DNA of 64,000 nucleotides from CAVRUH01 sp963822595. GTDB taxonomy: Bacteria > Chlamydiota > Chlamydiia > Chlamydiales > Waddliaceae. The position numbers were made by a program, and so were the translations under genes. Positions 26,837 through 37,800 of the stretch are shown one piece after another. The stretch spans positions 245,212 through 309,211 of the forward strand of contig CAWGIG010000002.1 in NCBI GenBank assembly GCA_963822595.1. The letters are read 5' to 3'. Every line of letters starts with the position of its first letter. Position 1 is the stretch's first letter. The notes beneath the pieces are model-generated. The model had not been told where the DNA came from. It ran no database searches and worked only from the letters and a program-made list of their open reading frames with translations.

Positions 26837-28823
26837 CATTAGCCCTCCTACTAATTCGTTCTTTACATCTTTACGGGATGAAATACAACGGGAAACATTG
26901 GCACTTATCGACGAGGTCAATAAGTGCCATCTCCATTGTGAGGACACTCCCACCTGGGAAAAGGTTCATAAGCTTATTATCGATTTTTATAGTACCTATC
27001 TAGAAAAGAAAATAGAGAAGCAAACACAACCTGTAACTGCCCCTCAAGCTGCTACACCGCAGCAAGACGATCCTAATCGGACTCGCATCTTCGGAAATCG
27101 AATTTTTTCACAAATCTATTCCCTGGATCAATCTACCTACCAAAAATTGCTTCGTTCTTTAGGAAATGATTTACAGTCAATTTTTCACGATCCACTCTTT
27201 ACTGATCCTATCCTAGAGGCTCTCCAAAACCATATTATGACTCCCTTGCATAACAATGCAGAATTAGTGGCTTTGTTATGTTCGTGGATACAATGCAACA
27301 GTATTTATCTTCCTCTAGGGACACATTTGCTTCCTGCCTTTAAAAAAGATATGGATTTGGAAACACAGAGTGCTTTCGCTAAGCATGTTCTGGCTCACGA
27401 AAAAATTATCGTCATCTCTGAAGCAAGCAGTCAAAAGACCTTTGATCAAATGACAGCCTTCTTAGCGGAAGCGGCACAGGCGCATTGCCGCAGCTGTGAT
27501 GTGCCTACACAGCCTCCCAACGAAAAACCGACAGCAGTGATGCTTTCAGTCAAAAATGGTGCCGGTGGACACACAGCTCCGACTCATGCCATGGCTGCGA
27601 GATTGAAGGAGCGCGGGTGGCGCGTCGAGACTATAAATTACGATACAGATCTGTCCAATGATTGTGATCCCTTTCAATTACTTGGCATTACCTTCGAAGA
27701 TGGTAGCCCGATGACGGAAAGTCTTTACATAACACGTTGGAAGATGCCAAAAAGAAAAAAAAATGTCGCTCGAATTGTAGGTTACTATGTCCAAGCTAAC
27801 AAGATCCTTAATCCGGATTTATTTAAGGATGATTCCGGCGGGGATCTTCTGCGGCATAGAATTCTCCCCTTAAACCCACAGTTGCTGATCACGACTCTAG
27901 CTTATCATTGGATATGGAAGACGCTAGCCTATAGAGTAACGAGCGCCAAAACCCTTCTCGTGGCCAGTGATGTCTTTTTTCATAGAGAGGCGATTATGCC
28001 TTGGTATCGTCAACAAGATATTCCTCACCATCTTCGACAGATGCACTTTACAGCAATGACTGATGACCTGCTACTTCTTAAAAGTATGGCTAATCATCAC
28101 GATCAGTATTATATACAAAAGTATCCTAACTTCCCGGTTCGCTCCATGATTCCACTTATAAAGGGGCTGTACCTGGATTCTCAGATTAAGGTGATTGGAG
28201 CACCGATCCATCCCGCATTTAAGGCGATTACTGAATCTCAGGAAATCCAGCGACTCCGAAGTAAGTGGAAGTTGCCGGATGGAGCCATGAGCATTTGTAT
28301 TTCACGTGGAAAGCTTGGTTATGATTCCGATTTTAAACCTGCATTAGAAGAATATCGGACCAAAGAAACTTTCCCAAGACCTGTGGTTCTTCAAGTTGTT
28401 TGTGGAGAGAATACTCCGTTTTATGAAAGACTACGAGCGGGTGAATATGGGGATTTAGGTCCTAATATAACGATAAATCCTCATCCATTGCTTGCACCAG
28501 GAGATTTTGCTGAACTGCGGGCCATTTCCACTTTCGATGATATTAAGGCGGGTGGAGGAAGCACTTTTGAAGGTTGGTATTTAATATCCGAGGGAAGCCA
28601 GTGCATGCTTTTACTTACTCCGGGGCCTGATCTTTGGTGGGAGAGGTCTAATTGTGATGCCATGGAAAAGTGGGGCGTTGGTAAAACAATCATCGCTGAG
28701 TCTAGAAGAGCGGAAATTATTAAAGAAGTCATGGAAAACGGCCTTCCAAAAATATCCAATCGTTTTCCCGATTGGAAGGTGCCTTTCGATGAGGTTGTAG
28801 ATTTACTGAAGGTTAAAAAATGA
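26823..28823 (+). CDS. GT-B-fold glycosyltransferase-like protein (GT28/MGDG-synthase type)
   Basis: A 666-aa protein. Residues 1-230 are helical with no recognised family. From about 240 it looks like a GT-B enzyme: MLSVKNGAGGHTAPTHAMA is the glycine-rich N-domain loop of GT28-type enzymes (MurG, MGDG synthase). VIGAPIHPAF near 458 marks the linker, and FDDIKAGGGSTFEGWYLISE near 572-590 corresponds to the donor-binding glycine-rich/E motif. It would transfer a sugar to an unknown acceptor. Its start lies inside the RING gene end and its TGA overlaps the giant gene's ATG, so the three are translationally coupled. The fold call is good; the activity is inferred. Confidence 0.7.
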   Translation: MQINSISPPTNSFFTSLRDEIQRETLALIDEVNKCHLHCEDTPTWEKVHKLIIDFYSTYLEKKIEKQTQPVTAPQAATPQQDDPNRTRIFGNRIFSQIYSLDQSTYQKLLRSLGNDLQSIFHDPLFTDPILEALQNHIMTPLHNNAELVALLCSWIQCNSIYLPLGTHLLPAFKKDMDLETQSAFAKHVLAHEKIIVISEASSQKTFDQMTAFLAEAAQAHCRSCDVPTQPPNEKPTAVMLSVKNGAGGHTAPTHAMAARLKERGWRVETINYDTDLSNDCDPFQLLGITFEDGSPMTESLYITRWKMPKRKKNVARIVGYYVQANKILNPDLFKDDSGGDLLRHRILPLNPQLLITTLAYHWIWKTLAYRVTSAKTLLVASDVFFHREAIMPWYRQQDIPHHLRQMHFTAMTDDLLLLKSMANHHDQYYIQKYPNFPVRSMIPLIKGLYLDSQIKVIGAPIHPAFKAITESQEIQRLRSKWKLPDGAMSICISRGKLGYDSDFKPALEEYRTKETFPRPVVLQVVCGENTPFYERLRAGEYGDLGPNITINPHPLLAPGDFAELRAISTFDDIKAGGGSTFEGWYLISEGSQCMLLLTPGPDLWWERSNCDAMEKWGVGKTIIAESRRAEIIKEVMENGLPKISNRFPDWKVPFDEVVDLLKVKK

Positions 28824-31800
28824 ATATTCCATCCCCTCTGCCTGAAGCTGCTTTATCCAATCTGTTGCGTAAGATTGCACTAGCGCCTAATAATCGAGTT
28901 TTACATGCCGCCTTTCAAGAATTTCAAAAAGTTATTCCTGCGGATTTTCCATTTGATGAAATAACAATGACCCACGAATTAACAAGCCGTCTTTGGCTTG
29001 CTGGCGACAGACTCCGAAGAGTGGAAGAGGTCCCACCGGCACTCCAAACACTCATGCGACGGGTTCAGGAATGTCTTTGTGGGAATCTTCGAATTAATCC
29101 TGTTCTAACAGTCCATCTTCAGGAAATGATTGGGGATGCAGCAATGACTCGTTCCTGTATCGATAAATTCATTTCTGTCGTGCAGTCTTGCCGCCACAAT
29201 ATCACTATTTATGATTTATTTATTTTAATAGGGAGTGATTGGGGAGGTAGCAAAGGTTTTAACAAAGAGGGCGCATTACGTGATCCTTATCGAACATTAA
29301 AAACATTTTATTCCTATATAAACATTGCTGCAAGGTTAAATGCAGGGTCACAATCGGCCTTATGGACAGATAGCGGATTGAAAGATGAGACAAGAAAGCT
29401 TCTTTTCGCTTTGAAATTAGCCAAAAAAGGGAAATTACCGATTCCGGATGGTGACCTTCTGGAATTTTTGAAAACGCAGAGAAAAACATTTTACTATCCT
29501 ATCGGTTACGCAAACGTTTCTATATCTTTTCTGAGTTTATTGGCCATAGATTATTCAGATACGGGATATCGTCTCCGACTTTTAGCGTCCGATAACAGTC
29601 AGATTCTTGCAGCAGGCGAAAAGTTAAACCACTATTGTCCTGAGGTAATTTGGGAAGGGTTAAGTGCCGATCAGCTGACAAGCCCAGGCTTCTGGAAGCC
29701 ACTTTTCGAAGCAGCAACACTTAATGAAGGAGAGCAATTATATGGTGAAGAAGAGGACAGCTCTAGTTTTTTAAGTTTTAATTCCACTCATATCATTGCA
29801 TGGATCATTAGACAGTTAGGAAAGCGTCCAAGCGTCTCCCATGTAGATATACCTGAAGAGAACTGGGCAAGTATTATGATAAATTCCTTCTCTCATCCAA
29901 ACTTTCAATGTAAAGACATTAAGATTCACGACAAGGGGATAGATATCAAGGATGAGGGACTCCTTCTTAGGCAGACCGGTAAAGAAATGAAACGGACAGT
30001 TTTCAATCATGTTCTACGCAAATTCGTTAACCTATTACCCATGGATCTGCTACAAACGCGTAATGACAAGCTGTTATTTAAAGCTGAATCCCGCTTGCTG
30101 GTGTTGGTAGGTGCTTTTGTTAATTTGAGTGGGGGAACATCACAACCTATTTTTAGAGGAAATTTTTTACGACTTATCGAACAATCATACGGAAAAGTCA
30201 CAGCTCCTATCGAACGACTTATGGAACTCAATCCAACCGAGAAACAACGGGAGGATGCTAAAACTATTCTTGTTTCTCTACTCGATATCAAACATAGGTT
30301 TGCCGATCTTATACGGACGATGGATCGGATTCCTCTTAGTGCTCCTCGTCCGCTTTATCCTTCGACGCATACAGTCCATAAAATTGATCTTTCTAAAGTT
30401 GCATGGATTCCTATTAAGCTAACGATGCTCGATAGTTTAAGATTGAATGAAGGCGTTCAACCGCTTCCCTTATATGATCAATGGACTGCTGAACGTTTTT
30501 CTGAAATTCATGCATCTCTCGAAACCTGGTACGACATACTTGTAGATGCTAAAAGTAAGTGCGAATCCCCTGAAATAATTATGTTAGCGCATCGGAATAT
30601 TTTCTCCAGACTTCCCATTCCTTCCAGTGATAGGGTAGAGGATACTTTTCCTGATGAGCTTTCGGAAGGACTTCAAATTGGGACATTAATTCTTTTGAAA
30701 AAAATCAGTTCCTTGGTTGCTTCAGAAGTTTATTCCGATGCTTTTGTCCCGCCAGTTTTTGTGGCGGACATGTCCAGAGTTTACAGATTTTCCGTCGAAC
30801 TATACCGAAAGATCAATTCAGAGGTTTGTAAGTTGCCGGTTTCTTGGTATTGCTTGCATCGTTATCTCGAAAGCCGCCATAGTTTCCATGTTCCTGGAGA
30901 AATAAAAACAACATTAGAATCTTTAGCGTTTTCCTTTAAAATAATCAGTCCAAACGGGCACTTGAAGCCTTCAGAAAATTTTAAAGAAATTCCTTTATTC
31001 TATTTCTGTTGGTGGAATTTGCCTTTGGATTATACATATCACCGCCTAGGATTAGGGCCAAAGCGTATTAACCCTAAATCAATTGATAATGTATTAACTT
31101 TGGCCGAGTTGGCCGACAGCGTTGGTTTGCGCCCTGAGATGATTTTAGATTCAACAGGTGAAACTGCAAAGTGGGAAAATAGTTTTGGCGGGCAGTTTCT
31201 GCTTACAGTGAAAGAGATTGCTCAATTTTATACCATGAGTTGTTTTGCAAGACCTGATGCCTTTCGCGATTCTTTTTCCGAAAAAAACAAATATTATAAA
31301 GATAAATTATCTGACAGTCTAGGTCCTGAGGATTATTTCCAAATAGAGCCTGTTACCTCAAGTAAATTTACAGAAAATAGTAATGATTTTGGGGGAAGTG
31401 GAAAATATCCAAAAAAGGTCAAAAAAGGCGAGACACCGATGTCTCAGAGAATGGTGTCCTTTAATGATAAGCGTATAAGCGAGCCTATAAGCAAGCTCCC
31501 GATTCAGAATGTAGAAGATTGGCGAGATCAAGCTGAATTGCTTAAAGCGCTTCCGAGGCGCAATGCTATGAGAGGAACTTATCAACTTCACCAAGCAGCC
31601 TCGGGTCCTTCAAGTCTATCTCTGGATGTTTTGCTGGAGTACTTTGAAGCGCGTCCCACATTGCTTCTTAATCAAGACTACAGGATTTATTTCTGGGCTG
31701 TGTTACGTTCCGCGCATGTGGTTGAGACTTCTTGTGCCAATGAACCTATTCTTTTAGATAGATTAGAGTCATTTATTTTGGCAATGTATAAAATTGACAG

Positions 31801-34800
31801 AAAAGAAATCGGACAGAGCAATCTTAATTTTGAACGGATTCTATGGCTTTCAGCGCTTACAAGATATTTATGCCATCTTAGTCCTCTCGGCCTGAAGAAG
31901 TTCAGCCCTTTGCTTGGAAAAATGATGAAATTTCTGAAAGGGTTTGGATATAGTCAAGCTGTTGAAGCTCGCCTTGCCCCCCATCTGATTGTTTGCCACC
32001 ATATGCTTGGAGGGCTTTCCGTTCCTGAGCTGGCCCGTTTACATCTACTCGTGGGAAGAAATCCTCCGAGCGATCCAAATGATGCAATGATTTGGCTCGA
32101 AGCATGCGAAGCAATGCAAGTACATGCTCCGAAGATTATTGAAGAATTGAAAAACGGGGATGAAAAGTCTCGAAGAGCTATTTGGGGACTCGTTATAACC
32201 TCTGAACGGGATATCCAGGAGGCAATGCAGCGACAACCCCAGAACATGAGGCTTAATACTCTTGCAAAAGTTTCTTCGCAAATGACGCGTCTTAGGCTTA
32301 AGGAAGCCTATTTGCAAAAATCTATCGATAAATCGAAAAAATACCATTGGCAAGTTGAAGTTTGGAGGCAATCAGCAGATCCCGTTGTTCTTCAAAAGGT
32401 TAAAGAAAGTATTAAGAAGGGATCTTCAGAATTAAATGGCTGTTTTGACACATTGCTAGCAAAAACCGAAAAACTCCTCTGTATCACTGACACAAGTTTG
32501 CTGCTACAGATTAACAACCGAACAATCTTCATTGACTGGGAAACAGGCCGATTCGCGGGTGGAGAAACTAACCTGCCATCAGCAACACTCCTTCCTGTTC
32601 ACTTGCGAAAACATCCGGATTTAATCTCTCTTGGAGAATTATTGCGACGACCTCTTGTCAGCACAAAACAAAAAGGAAGGTCGCATTTTAAAGGTTTAGA
32701 ATCTGTAATGATTGATGTTAGCATCGGTGCTGCATGGATTAACATCGATGATAGAGAATATCGTTTAGTTTCAAATTCTAATCTACACTCGATGAACCTT
32801 CCACTTGTGTTCCGAGACGGGTTTTCTGTATGGGTCAGTGAGGAAGAAAACGCGGGTATTTTAACGGCGCATGCTAAAGAGGGTATTCCGCATCCAGTGT
32901 TTCTCATAGATGAATCGGGATTTATCCGATCTTTAAAAGGGAATCCAAAGCTGCGCCTTGCACCTGCAGGTTATTACCCGGAAGCCCAATTGTTTTCACG
33001 CTGGAATCTCCATCAGAATGATATTCTCGTCTGGTTAGATGACGATAATAACGTTGCCGAACTGCACCTCCCTTTACATAATGGTGAAGGATTCTTTACA
33101 CGTGTCATCCGTACCGAAGATGGTGGTTGGTTCCTGGATGGATTAGATGTAAAACTTGAGGAAACTCGAGAAGCTGTTTCTGCATTCGCAGGTCATCCTG
33201 TCTATTTAGCGGCAAAAAATGCGCAAGGGCATAGGCTCTTGCTCCTCCCCGGAACAAACCCCTATGAAATGCATCGGCGACAGGAAAAGAAAAATTATGA
33301 AATCAACTGGAATCATATCCTTACGACAGGCTCAGAAGAGGGAATTCATCAGTTCCGCATTTCACCTTCCGGACAAATAGAAGGGCTAGTAGTTATCGAC
33401 AACCTCCTTTTAATGATGTGGACTCTATATATGGGACAGTATGCGGCGACTGCTGAATTAGCAAAACGGTGGCTGACTCCTCCGGGGCGTCCTTATACTA
33501 AAGATGAGCAGCGCATTCTTCAAAATTGGATCAAAATGGGCTACGGCGATGCTCCTGTCACCAACGAGCAAAATCCGTCTGCTTTGAATCTACGCATGTA
33601 TATCATCATGCGCATGGCACGTCATCTGAAAAACTTTCCTCCAAAACCTGCTGAAGGAGAAAAAAAATCAAAGCTATGGTCAGCGCTACTTGGCCCCCGC
33701 GATGTTTCATTCTTCGCATGCTGTGAGATAGAAGAAAAGATGATGCACAACGGCATTTTAGGACGTTCGTTACGTGAATCTAACTTTGAAGAAATGCTCT
33801 CTCTATATGACCATGATGCCTTTGTAAGACTCATCACAGACAAAAGAGAAGGTAGGGGTTTGGAATATAACCCTGTAAGCGTGAAGCTTTATCAACGGCA
33901 TAACAGTTCAAATGAAATACACAAGAAAGGTGTCACATTCCTAAGTTGCCATATTCATGATCGTAATATATTGGAAATTACAGATGAACTTATATGGGGT
34001 GAATATACTTTTGAGCACATCCTAAAAGATTATCCCACTGCCAAGCAAACGATAAAGGTTCCGGTGGATCGACTCTACCGAAAGATCATCCCGACACAAT
34101 TAATGCCGTTTTTTGATAAAGCTTACACTCTGATCAAAGAGGGACCAAAAAATCCTGATGAAGCGCTCGAATATACAGCAATCATGCATCAATTGGGCGA
34201 GTTAAGGGGAGCAAAAGCCGACGAACTTTGCAACCAATATTTTAATGTACTTTGGGGACATTATAGTACTGAAGTTTCAAGAGATAATATTTTCCTTTGG
34301 CTACTTTTAGAACAAGGGTTTCTTGCGCAAATTAGGGGTGAAGAGTTACCTGACCTTCCTTCTGTAGATCGTCGCTTTGGACTGAAGTATGTGGATTCTA
34401 AGGAAGCTTCCGAGAAATTCTTTACGACTTTGTTAGACTTCAGTGGTATGAGTCCTGGATTATTCATCAAAACTTACCTAAAGGAGTGGTTTGCAAAACG
34501 TCAAATGCGCTATTTGGATCAAAATACATTAACTCACGAGATTCCCGATCACTTCGCCGCTTCCATGAAGAACCCTTGGTCCTCTCTACTGACATCTGAA
34601 ATTGAACGATGGAAAAAAATATCGGAACCCATGCCCTTAAAGATTAAAAAAGAGCTACATGTAAAATTCGCAGAATGGTCTTTTTCCGTTCCGGACCACT
34701 TGGCGCATATTCCTTCGAATGAAAAGGGGCTGCAATCCTTAGAAACGAATCTGCATGAATGGATTCATACCATGACATTAGAAAAAACACAACGGGCAAA

Positions 34801-37800
34801 TCATCTTCTCTCCTTAGCAAATACCTTACCAAAAGAGAAAGATGCAGAGCTTTTAGAGTTTGCACGTCAGATCCATTTTGTCTCTCCGCGATCTGTGGAT
34901 GAATGCATAGGTATTGCCCTCATGGATTCTAGAAAACGTTGGTTGGAAACTTGTCCTCATGCCGATCCTCTCGTACTTCAAACGGCTACCGTGGAGTATT
35001 TGGAGGTCGCTTTAGATTTAGCCCACCTTGAAAGGATAAAGAAAGAACTCAAAAGTTGCTTGAATGACCCAACCGATCAACTTCAAATTGAAAAGATGGT
35101 GCAAAACTTAACAATGCAGCATCAATACTTTCCCGAAACCTCTACTCTTCCTATGATGGTATCAGAATACTATTCAGATTGCCGCATGCGTACACAACCT
35201 GACCAAGCGCAGCTTATTCGAACCCTCTCAAAAGAATCTAGCATAAACATGAAAAGTGTTCTCCAAGCCATTAAAGGGACCAAAGAAAGTAAGGCAGCTG
35301 CACCGATTTGGGCTCAAATGATGTTCGGTAAAGGAAGTGTCATACAAGCGATTCCGGGATCCGGAAAAAGTAAAAAGATTGGTCCGATTTGGCTCCAGAT
35401 GATGTTGGGTACTGGTCGCATCCCCATTCTCTGCGTTCCAAGCTCGTTATTTCAAACAACTCTTTCCGATCTCCAAAACATGATGTGGGATAGGTTCCGT
35501 ACCCATGTACGCGCATTCACTTTTGATAGAGAAAGTTGTACTTCTGAAAAACTTCATGAAATTGCAGAAACTTTTCACATTGGCAGACTGGAACCCACAG
35601 TATTCGTTTGCTCACCTAGAGATCTTCATGCCCTGCAGCTCATGCTCAAAGAACGCCATCAGCTAATTGATAACATGCGCGATAGATTGAAACGTTTTAC
35701 CATTACTTGGGCACGTTCCTGTATGAATGAAGCTCAATTGCCATTATTTTCTGAGGATATCTCAAAAGGAGATTGGTTCAATGCCTGGTATAATTGTCCG
35801 CTCGATGCACGGGATACTTTTTATCGTTGGAGAACGAGTCATTACAAATTAGAAGAAGAACTTAGTCCTCTTATAAAAGAGTCTGACCTATTACAGGGAA
35901 TCCTAAACTTGCTTCAAAATGAATCAGCATTGCTTGTAGACGAAGCGGCCACAGCCTACGATCCACACAACCTCCTTAGCTTCCCCATCGGATGGCAGAC
36001 TGTGGCTAACCCACATGCAGGAGTGATGGCGTGCAAAATATATTTCGATTGGCTTCCCCGATATTATGACCAATTAGGTCTCCTCGATAACATGCAAAGT
36101 TTGTCTAAACCTTCTGTACGGAATGAGATTTACAATAAGCTTGCAGAAACAGCTTATAAAGAATACAAAGAATACATTCCTAATCTACCATCGCTTAAAA
36201 AATTCACTGCTTATATGTTGTCCGAACAGAGCGGCCAACCAATGAAAAAGCTTATCGACAAGCTCAATAGTGACAAAAGTATGTTGAAGAGACAGCTCGC
36301 TCAAGAACTCGCCTTTTTAAAATACAGCTTAACGACCGGGCTCGAAGGCGCCCTAACCTCCAACGCTCACGTCAAATACGGACGATCCAAGCAAGACCCT
36401 CATCTTCATTTGGCTATTCCTTTCGAATGTGCGAACGTACGGAAAGAAAATACTCTCTTCCGACAGCCATGGAAAACGGTGATTATGACCTGCCAGCTAT
36501 ATAGCCAAATATGGAACGATCCGTTTCAAACGGCGGAACTTATCGGATTCCTGCAAGGGGTGAATCCGGAAGGCAAAGATAATAACATTCTTCAAGCGGC
36601 AACAGTGATTTGGGGTCGACGTTTTACTGACATCGATTTTTCCGATCATGAAGGAATGCAACAACTGACCGAGGAACTCGATCGTGCAAGATTGCATCCC
36701 GAAAAAGCTAAAGCTGCCAGATTGTTAATTCAAACATTCTTAAAGGCTTGCGTTTTCCCGTCTCAACTAAAACTAGATCCTTCTCAACTTACAAGTACGC
36801 CTCAAGATATCCCGATGCTTGCTAATAAATCCGATGCGATGGGAGGCACCTTCGGTTTTGAAGCAACATGGAACCCTGTATTGAAACGGGTCACCGATCA
36901 TTCCAGCGACGCCAGTATTCTTAAAGCCCTTGCCGAGCCGCGCAACCAAATGTGTCATATACTTCCAAAAGGAGGAGCCGAAGCCTTCCTGAAGTATATT
37001 GAAACCGGAGCTCTTGACGGCTATATGGCCCTTATCGATACCGGTGCAACCTTTAAAGGTCTCAGTAATACCGTAGTTGCCGGGCGATTGTTGAAAGCTC
37101 TCAAGGGTTTTGACTGCATCCTCTTCTATGACGAAGATCAACCTGGCGGTGCACGCCTCTCTGTCATGAGCGGCTTAGGAAAAACTGTTTTGGAACATTC
37201 CGATAAAGAGGGTGTCCGCAGAGCTCTTAGTCAACTTAAACTTTCATCATCCTTCGCCTTCTATGATCAAGCCAGACGTATCGGCACAGATCTCGAACTT
37301 AAAGACGGTAAAGCTCTCATCACATTCTCAGATGTCGTCATGCAAGATGATCTCTTGCAGTCTGCCATGCGTTGTCGAGGCCTTATCGATAGACGCCATT
37401 CGATAGCCTATTGCATCCCCGGTGAATTGGAAGGCGATTGGGATGGAAATAAAGTAATTAAAACTGCGAAGCAGCAGCAAAAGGATGCCGAGAAAAAGGC
37501 TAATTTCCACGGAATTTGCGAACAACTGCGCGGTGTAATTCGAGCTATCATCGATCGAGCCATGCGAAGCGAACCGGACTTCAATAAACGGCATGAAGTC
37601 CAAAAGAGAGCCCAAAATTTTCTGATGGAAAAACAAGAGAACGATTTGGTAAAAACTTTCGGCTCTCTGCAAGCTTTAATCAAAACGAAGGAAGCTTTAA
37701 GAAGTCTAAGAAAGAGTCTTATCGTTACGATTAGAGAGATTCTTCCGGAGGCTCAACACGAGGCCCAGACGACTCTTAGACAGATCTTTATGTGGCATTA

